Part shown: one piece after another, positions 1-8,629 of the stretch
Numbering within the stretch: the first letter of the stretch is position 1
How the letters are laid out: each line of letters opens with the position of its first letter
Source of the DNA: Aurantimonas sp. 22II-16-19i
Lineage (GTDB): Bacteria; Pseudomonadota; Alphaproteobacteria; Rhizobiales; Rhizobiaceae
Assembly: GCF_002088275.1 (NCBI RefSeq)
Contig: NZ_AQQS01000001.1
Span: 186,001-250,000 of the forward strand
Direction: 5' to 3'
Length of the DNA stretch: 64,000 nt
The notes under the pieces: model-generated
What the model saw: only the letters and a program-made list of their open reading frames with translations
Told to the model about the DNA's origin: nothing
The model's database searches: none
Made by a program: the position numbers and the translations under genes

Positions 1-2
1 AA

Positions 3-2456
3 GGTCTGGCGATCCTTGCCGGAGAAAACAGCTCGCCGACGAGCGAACGCCTGCTGGAGAGCCTCGCCCGAAGCTATCCGAAGATGCGGCAGGTGGTGTT
101 CGAGCCGATCTCACGGGAAAATCAGCGCCGGGGCGTCGCGGCGGCCTTCGGCGCGCCCGGCCGGGTGCATCTCATGCCGGGCGAGGCGAGCGCCTTCGTC
201 TGCCTCGACCACGACATTCTCGGTCCCGGCCCCGAGCAGGTGCGGCTGTCGCGGGGCGTGATCGCCCGGCGCCGGGTCCGGGCCGGATCGACGACCATGG
301 CGCCGCTCCTCGTCGCCGAGCCGGTGCTGACGGCGACGGGCGGCACCGCCGACGACCGCCTCGCCTGCCGGCGCAGCCGTATCCCCGTCCTCGCCTCGGC
401 GATCGCGGCTCGGCTCGGGGTGCCCGGCGTCAGCGACACGGGGCGACTGAACGCGCGCGAGACGCGCTTTGCCGAAGCCGCTGCCAAAGCCCTGCGCGAC
501 GCCGGCGCAAATGCCCTGCTGACGGTCGGCGAGGCGCAGCCGCCGACGGTCCATGCCGTCGTCCACCGGGTCAACGCCCATCTCGGTTCGCTTGGCAGAA
601 CGGTGTCGATCCTGCCGTCGCGGCGTCTGGAACCGGATCTGGAAGCATTGGCGGAGCTCACCCAGGCGATGGCGGCGGGCACGATTTCCGACCTCTTCAT
701 CCTCGGCGTCAATCCGGTCTATTCTGCCCCCGCCGACATCGCCTTCGAGGACGCGCTCGGGACGGTCCCCTTCTCCGCCCATCTGTCGCTCTACGAGGAC
801 GAGACCAGCGAGACGTGCCGCTGGCACGTACCGCAGCTGCATCCCCTGGAGGAATGGGCGGACGGGCGCACGGCGACGGGGCTCGCCTCGATCGTCCAGC
901 CGCTGGTCTCGCCGCTCTACGAGGGGCATTCGCCGCTCTCCGTCCTCGCCGCAATCGGCGGGCAGATCAACCTCACCGCCCACGAGATCGTCACCGCCTA
1001 TTGGCAGGAGCGCTTCGAGCGCGGCGACGTCGGCAACGGCAGCGAGAGCTTCGAGACGTTCTGGCGCGAGGCACTGGCGCGAGGCACCATCGAGGGGACA
1101 GACCGCGAAACAGGTGAGGCTCCCACCCTGGCCCCGTCGCCCACGCCGGCGGCAACGATCGAGGTGCCGGACATCGACGGCTTCGAGGCGGTCTTTCTTC
1201 CCGATCCCTCGGTCTGGGACGGCCGCTTCTCCAACAATGCCTGGCTGCAGGAGTTGCCCCGACCGATCACCAAGGAGGTCTGGGGCAACGCGGCGGCGAT
1301 GAACCCGAAGGACGTCGAGGCGCTGGGCATCGGCGATGGCGGCCTCGTCACCCTCACGCCATCCGGCTCCGGCGGCCCGGAAGCGAGGCCGGTGCTGATC
1401 CCGGTGATCTCCGTGCCCGGCATCGCCCGCGGCACGATCGGCCTCGCCCTCGGCTACGGCCGGCGCTTCGGCTCCATCGCCCGCGGCATCGGCGCCGATG
1501 TCGGCCCGCTGCGCGTTTCGGGCGCCCTGTGGATGCGCCCGGTCGATTGCAGCGCGACCGGCGCCTCGGTGGAACTCGCCCTCACCCAGCACACCCATCA
1601 GATGCACGGCCGCGAGATCGTCCGGGAAGTCGCCTTGTCGGAGCTCGCCGCAACGGATCTTTCGAACGAGGCCGAGGTCCCGCCGACGCTCTATCCGGAG
1701 TTCCCCCGCGGCCCCTACGAATGGGCGATGGTCATCGACCAGACCGCCTGCATCAACTGCTCGGCCTGCGTCGTCGCCTGCCAGGCCGAGAACAACGTGC
1801 CGGTGGTCGGGCCGGCGGAAATCCGCCGCGGCCGCGACATGCACTGGCTGCGCATCGACACCTATTACACCGGCGAGGACGAGGCCATCTCCACCGCCTC
1901 GCAGCCGGTGCCCTGCATGCATTGCGAAAAGGCCCCCTGCGAGCCGATGTGCCCGGTCGAGGCGTCGATCCACGATTCGGAAGGCCTCAACGTCCAGGTC
2001 TACAATCGCTGCATCGGCACCAGGGACTGCCAGGCCAACTGTCCCTACAAGGTCCGCCGCTTCAACTTCTTCGCCTACAACAACGGCCAGGAATTCGCCG
2101 ATCTCGGCGACCCGATGGTGCATGCCGTCCACAATCCCGACGTGACGGTCCGCGCCCGCGGCGTCATGGAGAAATGCACCTACTGCGTCCAGCGCATCTC
2201 CGGCGCCAGGCGCGAGGCGAGCCGCGAGGATCGCACGATCGCCGAGGGCGAAGTCGTCACCGCCTGCCAGCAGGCCTGCCCGACCGAGGCGATCAGCTTC
2301 GGCAACCTCTCCGAGGCCGGCTCCAGCGTCAACGCGCTGAGGCGCGAGCCGCACCACTACGCACTCCTGGAAGAACTCGGCACCCGGCCGCGCACCACCT
2401 ACCTCGCCCGGGTGACCAACCGGGTGAGCGGCGAGACCGGGCAGGAGGGCGAATGA
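3..2456 (+). CDS. actB: ActB, iron-sulfur subunit of alternative complex III (5' partial)
   Basis: The reading frame is open to the left edge, so the N-terminus and the usual upstream ActA pentaheme subunit lie outside the window. ActB is the periplasm-facing electron-transfer subunit of alternative complex III, which oxidises quinol in place of cytochrome bc1. The visible part is the end of a molybdopterin-oxidoreductase-like region, which in this family carries no molybdenum. It is followed from about base 1720 by a ferredoxin-like domain. Its cysteine groups are CINCSACVVAC (base 1749), CMHCEKAPCEPMC (1914), CIGTRDCQANC (2010), CTYC (2175) and CQQAC (2264). This suits the family's three [4Fe-4S] clusters and one [3Fe-4S] cluster. 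The stop overlaps the actC start as ATGA. Identity is secure from the domain fusion and the actC-D-E-F genes that follow. Confidence 0.95.
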   Translation, partial: GLAILAGENSSPTSERLLESLARSYPKMRQVVFEPISRENQRRGVAAAFGAPGRVHLMPGEASAFVCLDHDILGPGPEQVRLSRGVIARRRVRAGSTTMAPLLVAEPVLTATGGTADDRLACRRSRIPVLASAIAARLGVPGVSDTGRLNARETRFAEAAAKALRDAGANALLTVGEAQPPTVHAVVHRVNAHLGSLGRTVSILPSRRLEPDLEALAELTQAMAAGTISDLFILGVNPVYSAPADIAFEDALGTVPFSAHLSLYEDETSETCRWHVPQLHPLEEWADGRTATGLASIVQPLVSPLYEGHSPLSVLAAIGGQINLTAHEIVTAYWQERFERGDVGNGSESFETFWREALARGTIEGTDRETGEAPTLAPSPTPAATIEVPDIDGFEAVFLPDPSVWDGRFSNNAWLQELPRPITKEVWGNAAAMNPKDVEALGIGDGGLVTLTPSGSGGPEARPVLIPVISVPGIARGTIGLALGYGRRFGSIARGIGADVGPLRVSGALWMRPVDCSATGASVELALTQHTHQMHGREIVREVALSELAATDLSNEAEVPPTLYPEFPRGPYEWAMVIDQTACINCSACVVACQAENNVPVVGPAEIRRGRDMHWLRIDTYYTGEDEAISTASQPVPCMHCEKAPCEPMCPVEASIHDSEGLNVQVYNRCIGTRDCQANCPYKVRRFNFFAYNNGQEFADLGDPMVHAVHNPDVTVRARGVMEKCTYCVQRISGARREASREDRTIAEGEVVTACQQACPTEAISFGNLSEAGSSVNALRREPHHYALLEELGTRPRTTYLARVTNRVSGETGQEGE

Positions 2457-3841
2457 GCGACGCGCCTCTTTCCGGCCACGACCTGATCGCCGAGCACGGC
2501 CGCACCCGCGACGGCCTGATGCCGGCCGAAATGGGCTATCGCTCGATCACCGACGAGGTGGCCGGTGCCGTCTTCGCGAGGCCGACGCGGCTGTGGATGG
2601 CGCTGGTCGGCGTGTCGTTTCTCGGCGTCATCCTGCTCGTCGTCTCGATCTGGGTGCTGCTTGCCGAAGGCGTCGGCATCTGGGGCATCAATTCCGACGT
2701 CGTCTGGGGCTATGCCGTCGCCAACTACGTCTGGTGGATCGGCATCGGCAATGCCGGCACGCTGATCTCGTCGATGCTGCTCCTCACCCGGCAGAAGTGG
2801 CGCGCCTCGATCAACCGCTACGCCGAGGCGATGACGCTGTTCGCGGCCTCGATCGCCGGCCTCTTCCCGCTGCTGCATGTCGGCCGGCCCTGGCTCGTCC
2901 ACTTCATGACGCCCTATCCGAACACCATGGATCTGTGGCCGCAATGGCGCTCGCCGCTCGTCTGGGACATGTTCGCGATCGCCTGCTACATCCTGTTTTC
3001 GCTGCTGTTCTGGTACACCGGGCTGATCCCCGATCTGGCCACCCTGCGCGACCGGGCGAAGACGCGCTTCGTCAAGGCCGCCTACGGGCTCTTCGCCCTC
3101 GGCTGGACCGGCTCGTCGCGCCAGTGGCGGGCCTTCGACGCCTATTATTACGCCATGGCCGCCCTCGGCGTGCCGCTGGTCATCTCGATCCATTCGGTCG
3201 TCGGGCTCGACTATGCCGCGACGCTGATGCCCGGCTGGCAGGAAACGATCTTCCCGCCCTATTTCGTCGTCGGCGCGATGTTCTCCGGCTTCGCCATGGT
3301 CGTGACGCTGACCATCCCGATCCGCTGGGGCCTCGGCCTCGAGGCCATCATCACCCGCAACCATCTCGACGCCATGGCCAAGATCATGCTGTTCGGCGGG
3401 CTGGTGATGACCTTCTCCTATTCGTTCGAGTGGTTCAACGCCTGGTACACTGGCAACGAGGTCGACCGCACCCATGTCGTCGCCCAGTTCACCGGCCAAT
3501 ACTGGTGGCTCTACTGGCTGATGCTCGCCTGCAACGGCGCGGTGCCGCAGCTCTTCTGGTTCCGCCTCTGCCGGCGCAACCTCGTGATCCTCTTCATCGC
3601 CGGCGTCCTGATCAATCTCGGCATGTGGCTGGAGCGCATCCTGATCAACATGAACACGCTGAGCCATGGCTTCCTGCCCGCGACCGATGCCAGCTACGCG
3701 CCCACTTTCTGGGACTGGTCGCTGTTTCTCGGCAGCTTCGGCCTGTTCTGTTTCCTGTTCTTCCTCTTCGCCAAGGTGATCCCGACCGCCTCTATCCACG
3801 AGATCCGCGAACTCGCCCACAGGGAGGGCGCGGCGCGATGA
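2453..3841 (+). CDS. actC: ActC, NrfD/PsrC-type quinol-binding membrane subunit of alternative complex III
   Basis: A 462-residue polytopic membrane protein of the NrfD/PsrC family, the predicted quinol-oxidising subunit of alternative complex III. It shows about ten hydrophobic segments and conserved family stretches such as HVGRPW (near residue 146), SIHSVVGLD and [12 protein letters not shown]. The length is normal for ActC. The ATG overlaps the actB stop by four bases, and its own stop overlaps the actD start by four bases, so translation is probably coupled through the operon. Confidence 0.95.
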   Translation: MSDAPLSGHDLIAEHGRTRDGLMPAEMGYRSITDEVAGAVFARPTRLWMALVGVSFLGVILLVVSIWVLLAEGVGIWGINSDVVWGYAVANYVWWIGIGNAGTLISSMLLLTRQKWRASINRYAEAMTLFAASIAGLFPLLHVGRPWLVHFMTPYPNTMDLWPQWRSPLVWDMFAIACYILFSLLFWYTGLIPDLATLRDRAKTRFVKAAYGLFALGWTGSSRQWRAFDAYYYAMAALGVPLVISIHSVVGLDYAATLMPGWQETIFPPYFVVGAMFSGFAMVVTLTIPIRWGLGLEAIITRNHLDAMAKIMLFGGLVMTFSYSFEWFNAWYTGNEVDRTHVVAQFTGQYWWLYWLMLACNGAVPQLFWFRLCRRNLVILFIAGVLINLGMWLERILINMNTLSHGFLPATDASYAPTFWDWSLFLGSFGLFCFLFFLFAKVIPTASIHEIRELAHREGAAR

Positions 3842-4389
3842 CACCCCGGAAGCTGCTCGCCGAATTCTCCACCGCGGACGCGCTGACGGACGCCGTCAGG
3901 GCGATGGCGACGGCGCAGAAAGGTCGGCGCTTCGAGACCTACACGCCCTACTCCATCCCCGGCCTCGAGGAGATCGCCGCCGCGCAAGGGTCGCGGCCCT
4001 CGCCGGTGCGCACCGTCATGGTGATCGCCGCGGCGGTCGGCGCGGCCTTGATGTTCTTCCTGCAATACTGGTCGTCGGTGGAGGCCTATCCGTTCAACTC
4101 CGGCGGCCGTCCCTACAATGCCTGGCCGACCTTCATGCTGACGACCTTCGAGATCACCATCCTCTCGGCGGCGATCGGCGGCTTCGTCACCCTCGTCGTC
4201 ACCGGCCGCCTCGGCAAGCTCTACAACCCGGTCTTCGACTGGGACGGCATCGAGCGCGCCAGCGACGACCGCTTCATGCTGGAGGTCGAGCTCGATCCCG
4301 AGAACAAGTCGGATCCGGTCGTCGATCGCGCCTTGAGTGATCTTCTCCGCCAGCACGGCGCCCTGTCGGTCCGGGAGCGGGTGGCATGA
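3838..4389 (+). CDS. actD: ActD, small membrane subunit of alternative complex III (DUF3341 family)
   Basis: A 183-residue protein with an N-terminal soluble part, the family stretch RFETYTPYSIPGLEE, and two transmembrane segments (about residues 58-78 and 100-122) separated by a periplasmic loop containing YPFNSGGRPYNAWP. The C-terminus is acidic and soluble. This is the ActD layout in other alternative complex III operons. Its exact role in the complex is not established. It overlaps both neighbours by four bases. Confidence 0.93.
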   Translation: MTPRKLLAEFSTADALTDAVRAMATAQKGRRFETYTPYSIPGLEEIAAAQGSRPSPVRTVMVIAAAVGAALMFFLQYWSSVEAYPFNSGGRPYNAWPTFMLTTFEITILSAAIGGFVTLVVTGRLGKLYNPVFDWDGIERASDDRFMLEVELDPENKSDPVVDRALSDLLRQHGALSVRERVA

Positions 4390-5156
4390 GATGGTCCGAC
4401 TTCACCGCCTGCGCGCGTCATACCCCCCTCTGCCCTGCCGGGCATCTCCCCCACAAGGGGGGAGATCAGGCGGCGGCGACGTCTCCGAATCATCGATCTC
4501 CCCCCTTGTGGGGGAGATGCCGGCAGGCAGAGGAGGGTCCACCGCGTCCGGAAGACCCCGCGGCGACCTTGCGTGCGCTCCCCATCCTTTTCGCAACCCT
4601 CGCCCTCGCCTCCCTTGCCGCCTGCGAGCAGCAGAGCATGGAGACGCAGCCGAAGCTGAAGGCCTATTCCAGCGCCGCCGCCTTCGAGGACGACGCCGAG
4701 GCGCGCAAGATCCCCTTCGGCACCGTCGCGCGCAACGCGCCCGCCCGCATCGCCGCGCTTGCGACGCGGCCGCCGGTGGATGCCGCGCTGCTGCTGCGCG
4801 GCCAAGAGCAATACGGGATCTACTGCACGCCCTGCCATGGCCTGGCCGGCCATGGCGACGGCATCATCGTCGAGCGCGGCTTCCCGCAGCCGCCCTCCTA
4901 CATGGAGCCGCGGCTCCTCGCCGCCGATCCGCGGCATTTCGTCGACGTCATCACCGACGGCTGGGGCGTGATGTATTCCTATGCCGCCCGTGTCGAGCCG
5001 CGCGATCGCTGGGCCATCGCCGCCTATATCCGCGCGCTGCAGGTGTCCCAGACCGGCGTGCCGCGGGACGTCGCGGCGGTGGGCGCTGCGGACGAGCCCC
5101 TGGGCAAGCCCGAAGCGGGCGATGCCCTGCCACGCGGCCAGGAGGGTGCGCAATGA
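4386..5156 (+). CDS. actE: ActE, monoheme cytochrome c lipoprotein of alternative complex III (signal region disrupted by a palindromic repeat)
   Basis: ActE is a membrane-anchored monoheme cytochrome c of alternative complex III. The heme site is CTPCH (residues 147-151 from the ATG at 4386) and a lipobox LASLAAC ends at Cys80. The first ATG overlaps actD by four bases as elsewhere in this operon, but residues 15-50 are the translation of a palindromic repeat (4427-4533), so the peptide before the signal sequence is unusually long and not signal-like. An in-frame TTG at 4569 would give a short, ordinary lipoprotein signal starting LRALPILF. The true start therefore may be 4386 or 4569. The rest of the protein matches ActE in length and motifs. 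Confidence 0.9.
   Translation: MRWSDFTACARHTPLCPAGHLPHKGGDQAAATSPNHRSPPLWGRCRQAEEGPPRPEDPAATLRALPILFATLALASLAACEQQSMETQPKLKAYSSAAAFEDDAEARKIPFGTVARNAPARIAALATRPPVDAALLLRGQEQYGIYCTPCHGLAGHGDGIIVERGFPQPPSYMEPRLLAADPRHFVDVITDGWGVMYSYAARVEPRDRWAIAAYIRALQVSQTGVPRDVAAVGAADEPLGKPEAGDALPRGQEGAQ
4427..4533. repeat. Palindromic interspersed repeat inside actE
   Basis: Two near-perfect inverted arms (4427-4467 and 4495-4533) flank a 27-base spacer. Each arm carries the core ATCTCCCCCACAAGGGGG preceded by CTGCC(C)TGCCGG. GC-rich palindromes with this core are common as intergenic repeats in Hyphomicrobiales, where they form strong RNA hairpins. Here the element sits within the 5' coding part of actE and preserves the frame. 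No second copy was seen in this window. Confidence 0.85.
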
Positions 5157-6235
5157 CCCTGTCAGGCTGGATCCAGCGCAATCTCGGCGCCAACACCCCG
5201 GTCTCGCTGCGGCTGTTCGGGCTGGTCGCGCTGCTCCTCGTCGCGCTGGCGCTGCTGTTTCCCGCCGCCCTCGCGAGAGGATTCGTCGCCGGCTGGATCG
5301 TCGCGATCTCCGCCGGCATGGGAGCGAGCATCCTCGTCCACACCCACCGCCTCACCCGCGGGCGCTGGGGCGAGGCGGCCCGGCCGACGCTCGAAAGGCT
5401 GGCCGCGACGGTGCCCTTCGTCGCCATCCTCGGCCTCGTCGTGATCCTCGTGCAGCCGCTGGTCTGGCCGTGGGCGGACGGCAGCGGCCTTGCCGAAAAG
5501 CCCGACGTGGCGAGCCTCTACCTCAATCCCGTGCTCTTCGGCGTCAGGACGGTCGTCATCCTCGCCGGCTGGTCGATCGTCGCCATTCTGGCGGCCGGCT
5601 TCGGACCACAGGGTCGTCTCGCCAGCGGCTTCTCCATCGCCTTCTACGCGATCTCGGTCCATTTCGCCTCGATCGACTGGATCATGTCGCTCGAGCCGCA
5701 CTGGTCGTCGACCACCTTCGGGGCGATGTTCGCGATCACCCAGATCGCCCTCGCCCTCGGCCTTCTCGTCGTCGCCGACGCCGGGGGATCGCCGGGCCCG
5801 CGCGACGATCTGGCCAAGCTGCTGCTCACCGCGATCCTCGGCCTTGCCTACATGCAGTTCATGCAGTTCCTGGTGCAGTGGTCCGGCAACCTGCCGGAGA
5901 AGATCGCCTACTACGTCCTGCGCGGCGAATTCGTCTGGCGATCGGTGGCGATCCTCGCCGCGCTGCTCGCCGCCTCTGCCTTCGCCATCCTCAGCCGCAC
6001 GGCGCTTCGCCGCGACGCGGCCGCGATGCGCATCGCGGCCGACTGCGCGCTGGCCTTCCTCGTGCTCTTCCTGTTCTTCGAATTCGCCCCGCCCTTCCGC
6101 GACCCGGTCAGCGCCTTCTTCTGCCTCGCGGCGATCCTCGGCGCCCTGGCCGCGATGCTGGCCCTGACGATGGCATCCATGCGCAGCAACGACCGGTCGC
6201 CCCTCGCCCCCCTACGACGGGAGGTCCCGCGATGA
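5153..6235 (+). CDS. actF: ActF, polytopic membrane subunit of alternative complex III
   Basis: A 360-residue protein with about ten hydrophobic segments, related to a shortened ActC and conserved in alternative complex III operons. Visible family features are HFASIDWIMSLEPHWSST in the middle and the following QFLVQWSGNLPEKIAYY. ActF is the second large membrane subunit and is thought to take part in quinol handling or energy coupling, which remains debated. ATGA overlap with actE upstream; its stop overlaps the next start by four bases. Confidence 0.93.
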   Translation: MTLSGWIQRNLGANTPVSLRLFGLVALLLVALALLFPAALARGFVAGWIVAISAGMGASILVHTHRLTRGRWGEAARPTLERLAATVPFVAILGLVVILVQPLVWPWADGSGLAEKPDVASLYLNPVLFGVRTVVILAGWSIVAILAAGFGPQGRLASGFSIAFYAISVHFASIDWIMSLEPHWSSTTFGAMFAITQIALALGLLVVADAGGSPGPRDDLAKLLLTAILGLAYMQFMQFLVQWSGNLPEKIAYYVLRGEFVWRSVAILAALLAASAFAILSRTALRRDAAAMRIAADCALAFLVLFLFFEFAPPFRDPVSAFFCLAAILGALAAMLALTMASMRSNDRSPLAPLRREVPR

Positions 6236-6813
6236 GCGGCGAAGCCCCGGCCCCGCAGCAGCTCTCGCCGGACGTTGCGGCCCGGCCGATCGTCCTCGCG
6301 ATGGCGCTGGCCTTTGCGGCGGCGCTGACCGTCATGACGCTCCTGGCGCTGGCCTTCTGGTACAATCTCGGCTCGTTTCCCACCGACATGAGCGAACAGG
6401 CGACGCAGGACTTCCCGGCCCCCCGGCTGCAGATCGTTCCGAGCCTCGACCTGCACCGGTCGCGCGAAAGCGGCGAGGCGGCGCTGACGCGGCAGGCGCG
6501 CGTGCCGATCGCCGAGGCGATGCGGCTGGTCGCCGCCCGGCCGGACCCTTACGCCCCGCTCATCGCCGACACCGAGGTGCCCGACGATGCCGGGCGCCGC
6601 GCCATGCGGGCGCAGACGACGCAGCGGCCGGCCGGCAGCCGGTCCTTCGACGCTGGCGCACGCACCGGCGCGATGAGCCCGGCTGCCGAAGGCGGCCCGC
6701 CGCCCTCGCTTCCCGGCCTCAGCACCGACAAGACGCGGGTTCCGGCCGAAACGCTCCAGGGAACGCCGAACTACGTGCCCCTCCCCAACGAGAATTCGGG
6801 GGTGGAGCGATGA
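6232..6813 (+). CDS. Single-pass membrane protein of the alternative complex III/caa3 operon, function unknown
   Basis: A 193-residue protein with one transmembrane segment at about residues 18-43 and a long hydrophilic, proline- and alanine-rich tail. After the membrane segment comes APRLQIVPSLDL and then RVPIAEAMRLV. A PRLQ...VPI..AM pattern also occurs in small single-pass proteins beside other bacterial oxidase loci, so this may be an accessory subunit or assembly factor. That is inference from position and a weak motif. The gene is tightly coupled on both sides (four-base overlaps), which argues for a role with the neighbouring complexes. Confidence 0.75.
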   Translation: MSGEAPAPQQLSPDVAARPIVLAMALAFAAALTVMTLLALAFWYNLGSFPTDMSEQATQDFPAPRLQIVPSLDLHRSRESGEAALTRQARVPIAEAMRLVAARPDPYAPLIADTEVPDDAGRRAMRAQTTQRPAGSRSFDAGARTGAMSPAAEGGPPPSLPGLSTDKTRVPAETLQGTPNYVPLPNENSGVER

Positions 6814-7682
6814 CGCCCCGCCGCGATCGCCTTTCCCGGATCTGGCTCGCCGCCACCATCGCCGGCGCGCTCTTCGTGCCGCAGGCGCTGGGCGTGCCGC
6901 AGGCGCTGGCGGGCCTCACAAGGGACGAGTTGTCCTCCGTCGGCTTCAGCGTCCGGCCGGGCGCCGCCCTGCCCCTCGACGCAGTCCTCACCGACGCCGG
7001 CGGAGCGACGCGGTCCCTCGGCGAGCGGCTCGCCGGCAGGCCCGGCCTCGTCGCCTTCGTCGACTTCACCTGCACGACCATCTGCGGCGTCGCGGCCAAT
7101 GTCCTCGCCCGTTCCGAACAGGCCCTTGCCGACAGCGGCGGGCTCGACCACCGGACCCTCGTCGTCGGCTTCGACGCCCGCGACACGGGGAGGGATCGCG
7201 ACGCCTGGCTCGCCGGCAACCCGGAAGCGGCAAGCCTCGGTCGTGGCGCCATCCTGTCGGGCGATCAGGCGGCGACGGCGCGCCTCGTCGAGGCCTCCGG
7301 CCTCAGAACCGTCTACGATCCCGAGCACGACCAGTTCGCCCACCCGGCCGGCGCGCTCCTCGTCGACACCGAGGGACGCGTCGTGCGATCCCTCGACCTC
7401 GTCTCGCTGGAGCCCGAGACGCTGCGCTCGGCGCTGATCGAGGCCTCCAACGGCACGGCGGGCAGCTTCGTCGAGCGGGCCATCCTCTCCTGCTATGGCT
7501 GGGACGCCGAGACCGGGCGCTACAAGCCGCTGATCGACGGCGCCCTGATGGCCGGCTGCCTGACCACCCTCGGCGCGACCGCGGGCTTCGTCGGCTTCAT
7601 GCTGCTGCGCGACCGGCGCCGCAACGATCGCGCGTCTTCCGATGAGGCCGGGGAGGCCGGGCAGGAGGGCGGCCATGGGTGA
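6810..7682 (+). CDS. SCO1/SenC-like copper chaperone for the CuA site
   Basis: A 290-residue SCO1/SenC family protein with a thioredoxin-like fold. It has an N-terminal signal or anchor and the copper-binding CTTIC (Cys88, Cys92) in the setting VDFTCTTICG. The usual distal histidine is probably His178 in QFAHPAG. A C-terminal hydrophobic segment near residues 255-275 suggests a second anchor, which not all SCO proteins have. SCO proteins deliver copper to, or reduce, the CuA site of oxidase subunit II, and the next gene encodes that subunit. The stop overlaps the coxB start by eight bases. Confidence 0.88.
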   Translation: MTPRRDRLSRIWLAATIAGALFVPQALGVPQALAGLTRDELSSVGFSVRPGAALPLDAVLTDAGGATRSLGERLAGRPGLVAFVDFTCTTICGVAANVLARSEQALADSGGLDHRTLVVGFDARDTGRDRDAWLAGNPEAASLGRGAILSGDQAATARLVEASGLRTVYDPEHDQFAHPAGALLVDTEGRVVRSLDLVSLEPETLRSALIEASNGTAGSFVERAILSCYGWDAETGRYKPLIDGALMAGCLTTLGATAGFVGFMLLRDRRRNDRASSDEAGEAGQEGGHG

Positions 7683-8619
7683 AGTCGAACTCTTCCTTCC
7701 CGCCGCGTCCTCCGAGGCCGTCTCCACCGACGGCAAGCTGCTCGGCCTCATCGTCATCTCCGGGCTGATCACCCTCCTCGTCGCCAGCCTCATCGGCATC
7801 TTCGCCGTGCGCTACCGGCGCGGCTCGAAGGCCACCCGCAAGCGGCTGCCGACCTGGTTCTCCAAGGACATCGAGACGGTGTGGACGCTGGCCACCGCCG
7901 GTCTGTTCGTCGCCATCTTCGCCTGGGCGGCCTCCCAGGACTTCGCCCTCGCCGTCCCCCCCGCGCGGTCGACGCAGATCCATGTCGTCGGCAAGCAGTG
8001 GATGTGGAAGGTCGAGCATTCGGGCGGCCAAAGGGAGATCAACGAGCTGCACGTGCCGGCCGGAGAGACGATCGAACTCGTCCTCAACAGCCAGGACGTG
8101 ATCCACTCCTTCTATGTCCCGGCGTTCCGGCTGAAGCAGGACGTGGTCCCCGGCCACACCCAGCACATGCGCTTCAACCCCACCGAGATCGGCACCTATC
8201 ACCTGTTCTGCGCCGAATATTGCGGCACGCAGCATTCGGCGATGATCGGCCGCGTCGTGGTGATGTCGAAGGAAGACTATGCCGACTGGCTGACCCGCCA
8301 GCCAGAGGGCGACGACCTGCAGGAGGACGGCCGGCGGCTGTTCGTCTCCAAGGGCTGCGCCGGCTGCCACTACGGCTCGTCCAAGGTCCGCGCGCCCCGC
8401 CTCGCCGGCGTCTACGGTTCGTCGGTCCCGCTGGCGGACGGCCAGGTCGTGACGGCCGACGATCAATATATCCGCGACTCGATCCTGCAGCCGAGGCGCG
8501 ACATCGTCGCCGGCTTCGAGCCGATCATGCCGAGCTTTGCCGGCGCCCTCACGGAGGGCGAGCTGGTCAGCCTGACAGCCTATATCCGCAGCCTCGCCGT
8601 CGACGAGACGGCCCGATGA
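7675..8619 (+). CDS. coxB: Cytochrome c oxidase subunit II with fused cytochrome c domain (caa3 type)
   Basis: A 314-residue subunit II. Two N-terminal transmembrane segments (about 22-44 and 68-88) precede the cupredoxin domain. The CuA ligands are His144, Cys179, Cys183, His187 and Met190 in [14 protein letters not shown]-terminal cytochrome c domain carries CAGCH (228-232), making this a caa3-type enzyme that can accept electrons directly. No lipobox is seen. The ATG at 7675 is the start that gives a normal N-terminus and lies within the end of the SCO gene. Confidence 0.95.
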   Translation: MGEVELFLPAASSEAVSTDGKLLGLIVISGLITLLVASLIGIFAVRYRRGSKATRKRLPTWFSKDIETVWTLATAGLFVAIFAWAASQDFALAVPPARSTQIHVVGKQWMWKVEHSGGQREINELHVPAGETIELVLNSQDVIHSFYVPAFRLKQDVVPGHTQHMRFNPTEIGTYHLFCAEYCGTQHSAMIGRVVVMSKEDYADWLTRQPEGDDLQEDGRRLFVSKGCAGCHYGSSKVRAPRLAGVYGSSVPLADGQVVTADDQYIRDSILQPRRDIVAGFEPIMPSFAGALTEGELVSLTAYIRSLAVDETAR

Positions 8620-8629
8620 GGGGAAACCG

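Noticed and set aside
111-2357. A 748-codon minus-strand frame opposite actB
   Set aside because: Lies opposite a ferredoxin-domain gene with all cysteine motifs; no motif of its own.
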